Shown here in pieces: positions 6,801 to 12,246 of a stretch of 12,246 nucleotides of DNA. The stretch's first letter is position 1, and every line of letters begins with the position of its first letter. This DNA comes from an uncultured Clostridia bacterium (GTDB taxonomy: Bacteria > Bacillota > Clostridia > Christensenellales > Aristaeellaceae). A program made the translations under genes and the position numbers. Location of the stretch: contig CAKUFG010000042.1 of NCBI GenBank assembly GCA_934647235.1, forward strand, positions 1 through 12,246, in the 5' to 3' direction. The notes beneath the pieces are model-generated. The model did not search any database. It was not told the origin of the DNA and saw nothing but the letters and a program-made list of their open reading frames with translations.

Positions 6801-7943
6801 TCAGGCGGAAATTCTGCAGATCATGGCCACCGCATGCGCGCTGACGCCCAGCTCCTCGCCCTCGAAGCCCATATGCTCGGTGGTGGTGGCCTTGACGCTG
6901 ACCGCCTCCACGGGCAGGCTCAGCGCGGCGGCGATGTTCCTGCGCATCTGGTCGATGTGCGGAGCCAGCCTGGGGCGCTGGGCGATCACGGTCGCGTCGA
7001 TGTTCATGGGCGCAAAGCCGTGATCACGCAGGATTCCGGACGTTTTCTGCAGCAGAATCAGCGAAGAAATGCCCTCGTACTGCGGATCCTTGTCCGGAAA
7101 ATGCCGGCCGATATCGCCCAGCGCGGCCGCGCCCAGCAGCGCGTCGGCAATGGCGTGCAGCAGCACGTCGGCGTCGCTGTGGCCAAGCAGCCCTTTTTCA
7201 TGCGGGATATCCACCCCGCCCAGGATGAACCGGCGGCCCTCAACCAGCCGGTGCGCGTCGTAGCCGTGCCCGATGCGCGGCATGCCGCTTAAATAAAACT
7301 CTGCCAAGGCAATATCCTCCGGGGTCGTCAGCTTCAGGTTGCGCGGGCTGCCGGGGCACAGATGCACCGGCACGCCCAGCCGCTCCACCAGCGCCGCGTC
7401 GTCGGTGCAGCGTTCAGTAATTTCCGCGTGCGCGCGGCAAAGCAGGGCGCGGGAAAAGCCCTGCGGGGTCTGCACGGCGCGAAGCTGCCCGCGCGGCGGG
7501 GTATCGGCGACGATATCGTCCGCCTCCACGCGCTTGATGGTATCGGTGACGGGCGTGGCGGCCACGCCGCTGCCATATCTGCGAACAGAAGCCAGCACGT
7601 TTTCGATCGTCTGATCGTCCACCAGCGGGCGTGCGCCGTCGTGCACCAGCACGATATCGCAGTCCTCGGGCAGAAGCGCCAGGCCGTTCCGCACGGATTC
7701 CTGCCGGTCGGCCCCGCCGCAGGCAACGCCCTCGACGGTTAATTGCGCGTCGTTCAGCGCCGTGTGGATTTCATCCTCATCCTGCGGGCGGATGACCAGG
7801 ATTACGCCGTCCGCATGGCGGCGCAGCGTGCGCAGGGCGCGGCAGAGCGCCGGCTCGCCCAGCAGGGAAAGCAGGGTTTTGTTGGATTGCGTGCCCATGC
7901 GCAGCCCGTTGCCGCCGGACAGCAAAATGCACCAGGTACTCAT
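6801..7943 (-). CDS. ispDF: Bifunctional IspDF: MEP cytidylyltransferase / MECDP synthase
   Basis: A 380-residue fusion of two methylerythritol-phosphate pathway enzymes, acting in the cytosol towards IPP and DMAPP. Residues 1-220 are IspD, which forms CDP-methylerythritol from MEP and CTP. They hold the glycine-rich loop S-G-G-N-G-L-R-M-G with R15 and K22, V-H-D-G-A-R-P (100-106), R151 in T-P-P-R-G, and K204 in N-L-K-L-T-T-P-E-D. Residues 221-380 are IspF, which cyclises the 2-phosphate to MEcPP. It begins M-P-R-I-G-H-G-Y-D-A-H, with zinc ligands D229, H231 and H263 at the family spacing, and has A-T-T-T-E-H-M-G-F near 352-360. There is essentially no linker. The ATG overlaps the upstream DUF4364 stop as ATGA (7943-7940), so translation is probably coupled. 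An upstream in-frame extension of seven residues is less likely, since GGAAAAAG precedes the chosen ATG. Confidence 0.94.
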   Translation of the reverse strand: MSTWCILLSGGNGLRMGTQSNKTLLSLLGEPALCRALRTLRRHADGVILVIRPQDEDEIHTALNDAQLTVEGVACGGADRQESVRNGLALLPEDCDIVLVHDGARPLVDDQTIENVLASVRRYGSGVAATPVTDTIKRVEADDIVADTPPRGQLRAVQTPQGFSRALLCRAHAEITERCTDDAALVERLGVPVHLCPGSPRNLKLTTPEDIALAEFYLSGMPRIGHGYDAHRLVEGRRFILGGVDIPHEKGLLGHSDADVLLHAIADALLGAAALGDIGRHFPDKDPQYEGISSLILLQKTSGILRDHGFAPMNIDATVIAQRPRLAPHIDQMRRNIAAALSLPVEAVSVKATTTEHMGFEGEELGVSAHAVAMICRISA

Positions 7944-8485
7944 TCTTTTTCCTTTTCCTCGCAAAGCGCTTCCAATAGATGCTGATACACTTCGCCCGCG
8001 TGCTCGGGCCAGCGGCGGGCCATGCGCTCGGCCATGGCGTGCTCGGGCACGGGCAGATCGATGCTCAGCCGCGCCACGTTGCCCTCCACCAGGCTCAGGC
8101 GCACCACATACTCGCCGCTGGCGTTCTGCGTCACCTTGGCGGCGTATTGCTTTTCACGCTGAAAGCGCTGCTTCCAGGCGGGGGCGCGGTCGCGGATGAG
8201 CACCACCTTGCTGTGGGGCAGGCGGTTGATGAAAAAGGAAAGCGTTTCAAGGCCGGTATTGGTGAGGGTATACAGATAATCCAGCGGGTGGTTGGTGCGC
8301 ACAAGCTGGCCCTCGTCTACCAGCTCATGCAGGGCCAGCGCCAGATCAAAATAGCTCATGACGCCGTTGTCCGCCATAAAATACAAAAGCTGCGTATGCG
8401 TGCAGCCGCCCAGCTCCCTGAGCGCCAGCAGCGTGTAGAGCTTTCGGTCCGTTTCATCCAGCAGCGCCGGCTGATTGGGTAACAT
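7940..8485 (-). CDS. DUF4364 family protein (winged-helix-like)
   Basis: A 181-residue soluble protein. The first half (about 10-75) reads as a winged helix: K-L-Y-T-L-L-A-L-R-E-L, then T-H-T-Q-L-L-Y-F-M-A-D-N, S-Y-F-D-L-A-L-A-L-H-E-L and a wing ending Y-T-L-T-N-T-G. It continues with S-F-F-I-N-R-L-P-H-S, the layout I associate with the clostridial DUF4364 family. The second half has beta-strand character and a charged helical tail ending in EEKEKE. Such folds often bind DNA or act as adaptors, but no target is known. AGGAGG five bases before the ATG is a near-perfect ribosome site. It lies 40 bases after the helicase gene and overlaps ispDF by 4 bp, so it is co-transcribed with both; a link to isoprenoid synthesis is only inference. 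Confidence 0.75.
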   Translation of the reverse strand: MLPNQPALLDETDRKLYTLLALRELGGCTHTQLLYFMADNGVMSYFDLALALHELVDEGQLVRTNHPLDYLYTLTNTGLETLSFFINRLPHSKVVLIRDRAPAWKQRFQREKQYAAKVTQNASGEYVVRLSLVEGNVARLSIDLPVPEHAMAERMARRWPEHAGEVYQHLLEALCEEKEKE

Positions 8486-8525
8486 ACGCGCCTCCTGTCA
8501 AATCAAAGAAAAATATGTCTTATTC

Positions 8526-10808
8526 TTAAATTCCATGCGCGCGCCAAAAATCCTGCGAACGCGCGCGAATTTCATCCTCCGATCGCACGGCCTGCGGGTG
8601 ATAGTGCGGCGGCATCAGCGCCTGCCAGCGCGGGTCGGCGTAGCGGTCGTCCAGCAGCAGCGCCACGCCGCAGTCGGTTTCGGATCGGATGACCCGCCCC
8701 ACCGCCTGCAGCACGCGGTGCATGCCGGGATAGCGATAGGCCATGCCAAAGCCGTCCGCGAAGGCTGCATCGTAGCAGGCGCGCAGGGCCTCCTGGGCAG
8801 GATTTACCTGCGGCAGTCCCACGCCTACGATTGCCGTGCCGATCAGCCGTGCGCCGGGCAGATCAATGCCCTCCGAAAAGATGCCGCCCAGCACGCAAAG
8901 GGCCAGGAAGGCGGCGCCCGGCGCTTCAAAGCGATGGAGATACTCCGCGCGGGCGGCCTCGTCCATGCTGCGCTGCTGCACATGCAGGGACAGCCCGGGC
9001 CGCAGGGCCAGCAGCTGATCGCGGATCAATTCCAGATAGGCATAGCTGGGAAAGTAAGCGATGTACTTGCCCGCTCGCCCGTCGCACAGCGCCAGCAGCG
9101 ACAGCGCAATCTGCCGGGCCGTGGTCTCGCGCTGCTGATAGCGCGTATCCAGCCCGCGCTGGAGGATCATGAGATTGCCGCTGGGAAAGGGCGAGGGCAG
9201 GGCGAAGACAGCGTCCTCCTTCGTGCCGCCCAGCAGCTGCCGTATGCGGGGAAGGGGATCCAGCGTGGCCGAGAAGTACACGCAGCCGCGCATGCGCCGC
9301 GTGCAATCGGCCAGGTGCCCGGCGATATCCAGCCGCAGCAGATGGACGCTTTGCTCTTTCCCATGGGACTGGTACAGCGCCTGGTATTCCTGCGGATGCG
9401 CCTGCATGCGCTTCAGGCACAGCCGCGCCAGCAGCAGGGTGCGGTACAGCTCATGCGTGCCCTCGGCCAGGCTTTGACCCAGCACAGGGGTGAGGGCGGA
9501 GAGCAGCGCGTCCACGGGCGCGGACAGCTGCAATGCATCCTGGCAGGGGCGCAGCGCCTGCAGATAAGCCGTCAGCGCCTGATAGACCGCGTCTTTGCGC
9601 CCGCGCAGCCTGCCGTTTTCGCGGCGGATGGCGGCAGCCTCGCGGCTGTCCAGCGTGCAGGACAGCATATCGCGCACGCGGGAGGGCAGATTGTGCGCCT
9701 CGTCGATCAGCAGCGTGGGCGTGCGTCCGGCCTCGAAGATGCGCCGCAGCGATACCAGCGGGTCAAAGGCGTAGTTGTAATCGCAGACGACCACATCGGC
9801 CGTTTCGCATAGCAGGAGCGAGAACTCAAACGGGCACAGGCAGTACTGCCCGCACAGCGCGTCGATGCGCGCAGGGTCCCAGCGCTTTTCCCGGGAAATG
9901 TCCATCAGCGCGGGCAGCTCACGGTCATAGTATCCCTTGGCGCGCGGACAGAAATCCGGATGGCAGCGCATTTCGGCCTGCGGACAGCGCTTTTCCTTGG
10001 CTGTCAGCACCACCCAGCGTGCGATCAGTCCCTGCGCGCACATGCGCTCTAATGCGTCCAGAGCGGCCTGCTGTGTGGTGCCGCGGGCGGTCAGATAGAA
10101 AATCTGCTCCGTTTTGCCCTCGCCCAGCGCCTTGAGCGCCGGAAACAGCGTGGCGGCGCTTTTGCCCGTGCCGGTGGGCAGGGAGGCAAACAGCCGCTTT
10201 TGCCGCGCGATGGCGGTGTATACCTGCGCAGCCATCTCGCGCTGGCCGGGGCGAAAGGCGGGATAAGGAAAGGGCAGATGCGCGATGGAGGCGCTGCGCT
10301 GGGCAAGATAATCATCCTGCAGGGCGCGGAAGCGCGCGTAGGGCAGCACAATCGCTTCAAACTCCGCCGCAGCCTGCTCACGGGCGAGTGTTTCGTCAAA
10401 GGCCGCGCATACATCCCCCTGCTGGGTGATATAGCTGACGCGCAGAGCAATTTGCGATAGCCCCAATTCCTCGCACAGCATAAAGGCGTAGCACAGCGCC
10501 TGCGCCCGGTGGGCGGGCAGGGGAGCGGCGGGCGGCTGCACGGCGCAGAGCTTCAATTCCTCCACCAGCGGCGGATAGTGCAGGGGATAAAAGATATCCG
10601 CCCTGCCGTACAGCTCCAGCGCAATCCCTGCGCGCGTGCCTGTCCAGCGCACGGCGCGCTCGTTCTCGGCGCCGCTTTGCTGCTGGCGCGCCTTGTGGCC
10701 CAGCATGCCGGCGTACATGGCCGCGGCGCTGGCAGGGGTCAGATCGCCCGCGCGCAGGGAAAACTCCACCAGCCGGCGGACGGATAATCGCGTGCAGGGG
10801 GAAGCCAT
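8526..10808 (-). CDS. PD-(D/E)XK nuclease fused to XPD/DinG-type Fe-S helicase
   Basis: A 760-residue protein, probably in DNA repair or replication-intermediate processing. Residues 1-160 form a Cas4/RecB-like nuclease: H38, D71 in G-R-A-D, E84-L-K86 and Q103-x3-Y107 keep the full catalytic set. The superfamily 2 helicase follows: Q-R-E region near 189, Walker A P-T-G-T-G-K-S (211-217) and DEAH at 369-372. The C-terminal part holds Q-A-V-G-R-V-I-R-S-E (motif VI). Between Walker A and DEAH four cysteines (275, 282, 287 and 325, the last in C-P-F-E) match the XPD-family 4Fe-4S cluster. The nuclease part lacks the Cys set of genuine Cas4. Fusions of this type occur in other Clostridia. AAAGGAGC seven bases before the ATG at 10808 fixes the start; the frame extends 36 codons further, but those codons lie over the promoter. 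It heads the four-gene operon. Confidence 0.88.
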   Translation of the reverse strand: MASPCTRLSVRRLVEFSLRAGDLTPASAAAMYAGMLGHKARQQQSGAENERAVRWTGTRAGIALELYGRADIFYPLHYPPLVEELKLCAVQPPAAPLPAHRAQALCYAFMLCEELGLSQIALRVSYITQQGDVCAAFDETLAREQAAAEFEAIVLPYARFRALQDDYLAQRSASIAHLPFPYPAFRPGQREMAAQVYTAIARQKRLFASLPTGTGKSAATLFPALKALGEGKTEQIFYLTARGTTQQAALDALERMCAQGLIARWVVLTAKEKRCPQAEMRCHPDFCPRAKGYYDRELPALMDISREKRWDPARIDALCGQYCLCPFEFSLLLCETADVVVCDYNYAFDPLVSLRRIFEAGRTPTLLIDEAHNLPSRVRDMLSCTLDSREAAAIRRENGRLRGRKDAVYQALTAYLQALRPCQDALQLSAPVDALLSALTPVLGQSLAEGTHELYRTLLLARLCLKRMQAHPQEYQALYQSHGKEQSVHLLRLDIAGHLADCTRRMRGCVYFSATLDPLPRIRQLLGGTKEDAVFALPSPFPSGNLMILQRGLDTRYQQRETTARQIALSLLALCDGRAGKYIAYFPSYAYLELIRDQLLALRPGLSLHVQQRSMDEAARAEYLHRFEAPGAAFLALCVLGGIFSEGIDLPGARLIGTAIVGVGLPQVNPAQEALRACYDAAFADGFGMAYRYPGMHRVLQAVGRVIRSETDCGVALLLDDRYADPRWQALMPPHYHPQAVRSEDEIRARSQDFWRAHGI

Positions 10809-10845
10809 GGCGGGCGCTCCTTTCGTTTGAATCGGGGATGATATT

Positions 10846-10874
10846 ATTGTAGTATCTGGACAAGCCAATGTAAA
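10846..10874 (-). promoter_or_regulatory. Promoter of the helicase-DUF4364-ispDF-zinc-ribbon operon
   Basis: On the minus strand TTTACA (10874-10869), a 17-base spacer, then TACAAT (10851-10846). The start is expected near 10839, giving a leader of about 30 bases that includes AAAGGAGC. It overlaps the oppositely directed promoter of the UxaB-like gene. Confidence 0.72.
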
Positions 10875-10885
10875 GGGCATATAAT
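10857..10885 (+). promoter_or_regulatory. Promoter of the UxaB-like gene
   Basis: TGGACA (10857-10862), a 17-base spacer and a perfect TATAAT (10880-10885). The start is expected near 10892, so the GTG at 10892 cannot have a leader and the ATG at 10916 is the likely start codon. It shares bases 10857-10874 with the opposing promoter. Confidence 0.75.
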
Positions 10886-10915
10886 AAACACGTGAAAAAA
10901 CCTTGGGAGGACGCA

Positions 10916-12076
10916 ATGGACGAGCTGAAATGCACCGCGCTGGCGCTCAATGAGGATGAAACCGCGCACGCGCTGATATACAGCCGAATGGGCCGGGGCG
11001 CGGCGCTGCTGGGCGGCGACGCATACCCCATGCAGAAAAACATAAACGCTGCTGACTGGGCGGCGCGCGATACCCTGCAATTGGTGCTGGGCGATGAGAC
11101 GGCGGAGGTGTTCGGCCAGAAAGACGGCAGCTTTCCCGCTGCGCTGGATGCGCTGCTGTATGCGCGCTGGCAGGCAAAAAAGCCCGGCCTGATCGTGCTT
11201 TCCTGCGCGGCGGCGGAGCACAACGCCCAGCATTTGCTGGAGGCGGCTCTTGCCTGCGCCGTGGCGCGGCACGCGCAGCCCGGATATCTGCGCTATCTGG
11301 TGTCTGAAAACGCCTTCTGCGCCACACTGTCGGACTGCGCCGAATGGCTCATTGAGGCGGATGAGAAAACAGCCGCGCGCCTGCCGCTGCCCAAGAGCGA
11401 CGCGGTGCGCTGCGTGCCCGATCTTTCTCCCTACGCGCTGCGCCGCACGCGCATGCTGGGCGGGGCGGGGGCGATGGCCGCCGTGTGCGCCTGCCTGGCC
11501 GGGGTGGAAACGCTGGGCGAGGCCATGCGGGAGGAGGACATCCGCACGCTGCTGGGCAAGGCGCTGACGGAGGAAATGCCGCCCGATGCCGGCTTTTCCC
11601 GCACGGAGAATCTGCAATACGCCGTGCAGGTATGCTCCTATCTGGAAAATGCCTGCGCGAGTGAAAAATGGCCTGAGATGGGCGAGAACCTGCTGGCACG
11701 GTATGTGCGCGCCATCCTGCCTGTGATTACGGAGTACGAACAGAAAAACGCCTTGCTGCCCCGTCGGCTGGCTTTTGCCGTCAGCGCGCTGATCATGCTG
11801 TACAGCGGCGTGCGGCCGGACGATCAGGGTGTGTATACCCTGGCGGGCAAGGACGGCTCCATGCCGGTGCTGGATCGAGCCGAGGCGCTGCGGGCGTTCT
11901 CGCGCCTGAGCTGCGATATGCCCTGCGAGGCGCTGGCTTATGCCGCGCTGTCGGACTGCGAAATCTGGGGCTGTGATCTGCGCGAAATTGAAGGGCTGGA
12001 AGAGCTGGCGACCGAGCAGCTGCGCGATATGCAGCTGTTGGGCGTGTGCGAGGCCATGCGCAAAGCAAGCAAATAA
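10916..12076 (+). CDS. Truncated, catalytically degenerate tagaturonate reductase (UxaB)-like protein, probable pseudoenzyme
   Basis: 386 residues from the ATG at 10916, with GGGAGGA four bases upstream. Segments align in order with tagaturonate/mannitol long-chain dehydrogenases: S-F-P-A-x-L (72-77), G-L-I-V-L-S-C (91-97), E-N-A-F-C-A-T-L (131-138) and D-L-S-P-Y (169-173). They continue with A-G-V-E-T-L-G-E-A-M (195-204), R-A-I-L-P (265-269) and L-P-R-R-L-A-F-A-V-S-A-L-I (281-293), then a W-G-C-D-L tail. UxaB has about 480 residues. Here the first part, with the F-G-E-G-N-F-L-R nucleotide-binding loop, is missing, as are roughly 35 residues after N-A-F-C-A-T-L. The active-site motif K-x4-N-x2-H reads R177, G182, G185, so none of the three catalytic residues remains. 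Upstream sequence is promoter and a divergent gene, so this is no recent frameshift. No uronate genes are nearby. An intact frame and strong promoter suggest a retained non-enzymatic role. Confidence 0.72.
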   Translation: MDELKCTALALNEDETAHALIYSRMGRGAALLGGDAYPMQKNINAADWAARDTLQLVLGDETAEVFGQKDGSFPAALDALLYARWQAKKPGLIVLSCAAAEHNAQHLLEAALACAVARHAQPGYLRYLVSENAFCATLSDCAEWLIEADEKTAARLPLPKSDAVRCVPDLSPYALRRTRMLGGAGAMAAVCACLAGVETLGEAMREEDIRTLLGKALTEEMPPDAGFSRTENLQYAVQVCSYLENACASEKWPEMGENLLARYVRAILPVITEYEQKNALLPRRLAFAVSALIMLYSGVRPDDQGVYTLAGKDGSMPVLDRAEALRAFSRLSCDMPCEALAYAALSDCEIWGCDLREIEGLEELATEQLRDMQLLGVCEAMRKASK

Positions 12077-12077
12077 A

Positions 12078-12103
12078 AAAGGCAGATACGCTCATCTGCC
12101 TTT
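12078..12103. terminator. Terminator after the UxaB-like gene
   Basis: A perfect 10-bp stem AAAGGCAGAT (12078-12087) / ATCTGCCTTT (12094-12103) with loop ACGCTC starts one base after the stop codon. On the plus strand the stem ends in TTT followed by CTGCTT. On the minus strand it is followed by a longer T-run (TTTTTTATTT), so it could also stop a convergent transcript from outside the window. Confidence 0.7.
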
Positions 12104-12246
12104 CTGCTTGTCAAAGAAAGCACAGCTAACTTAGCCGAGAAGTAAAGAAGGGGCGCAGCTCCTTCTTTGGTAATCCGCAGCGGCGGCGTGTACGGCGCGA
12201 GGAGCAGCCGTCAGGCTGCTTCCTATGTCATTTTCTGCCCGTGAGC
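12104..12246. other. Non-coding right end with two further hairpins
   Basis: No convincing gene. One hairpin is AAAGAAGGGGC (12144-12154) / GCTCCTTCTTT (12158-12168), 11 pairs including one G-T and a 3-base loop. A second is GGAGCAGCC (12201-12209) / GGCTGCTTCC (12214-12223), nine pairs with one bulged base and loop GTCA. Neither is followed by a clear T-run. They may be extra terminators, part of a repeat element, or a structured leader of a gene outside the window. Confidence 0.4.

Noticed and set aside
8475..9812. A long plus-strand open frame (about 445 codons) opposite the helicase gene
   Set aside because: It is a shadow of GC-rich codon use on the minus strand. Its translation is low-complexity Arg/Gln/Ala/Gly without motifs, and the minus-strand frame carries every helicase motif.
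8526..10808. DinG helicase and Cas4-like nuclease as part of a CRISPR (type IV) locus
   Set aside because: There are no other cas genes and no repeat-spacer array. The nuclease half lacks the Cas4 cysteine set, and the same fusion occurs as a stand-alone clostridial protein.
10892..10915. A GTG at 10892 as the start of the UxaB-like gene
   Set aside because: It coincides with the predicted transcript start and has no ribosome site, whereas GGGAGGA lies four bases before the ATG at 10916.
10809..10916. A 36-codon N-terminal extension of the helicase from an ATG at 10916
   Set aside because: It would run across both divergent promoters. AAAGGAGC directly precedes the ATG at 10808, and homologues begin close to the SVRRLVEF segment.
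12104..12246. A possible tRNA or riboswitch at the right edge
   Set aside because: The hairpins do not form a cloverleaf, no acceptor-stem pairing or TTCGA loop is present, and no known riboswitch core is recognisable.

Overview
This window looks like chromosomal DNA from a GC-rich, endospore-forming member of the Clostridia (Bacillota). The main evidence is a near full-length SpoIIE, a BofC-C-terminal-type protein, a DUF4364 protein, AGGAGG-type ribosome binding sites and several good sigma-A-type promoters. I cannot name the genus. I saw no rRNA, tRNA, CRISPR array or insertion sequence, and no gene-free stretch longer than about 300 bases.

Left part (1-2890, minus strand): a block of envelope genes. 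A small membrane-anchored BofC-like protein is followed by a membrane-anchored M15 D,D-carboxypeptidase with two peptidoglycan-binding domains, and then by a secreted protein of tandem SH3b repeats that runs off the left edge. The carboxypeptidase gene has its own strong promoter, whose -35 box lies on the stop codon of the BofC-like gene.

Middle (2931-6140): a plus-strand HAD phosphatase converges on minus-strand spoIIE, and one nested hairpin between them can terminate both transcripts. spoIIE is preceded by a promoter resembling the Spo0A-activated class: two 0A-box-like elements 22 bp apart, and a TATACT -10 box 22 bp from the -35-like element. This argues for a GTG start downstream of the longest open frame.

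Right part (6121-10874, minus strand): a likely four-gene operon. Its order is a PD-(D/E)XK nuclease/XPD-DinG helicase fusion, a DUF4364 winged-helix protein, the bifunctional isoprenoid enzyme IspDF (start overlapping the previous stop by 4 bp), and a RanBP2-type zinc-ribbon membrane protein. It ends at a clear intrinsic terminator.

Right end (10846-12246): diverging from the helicase operon is an intact gene for a shortened relative of tagaturonate reductase (UxaB). It lacks the N-terminal nucleotide-binding loop, and the Lys, Asn and His of the family active-site motif are replaced by Arg, Gly and Gly. It is probably a pseudoenzyme with another role, and is the most unusual item here. Its promoter overlaps the helicase-operon promoter. 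Three hairpins follow it up to the window edge.
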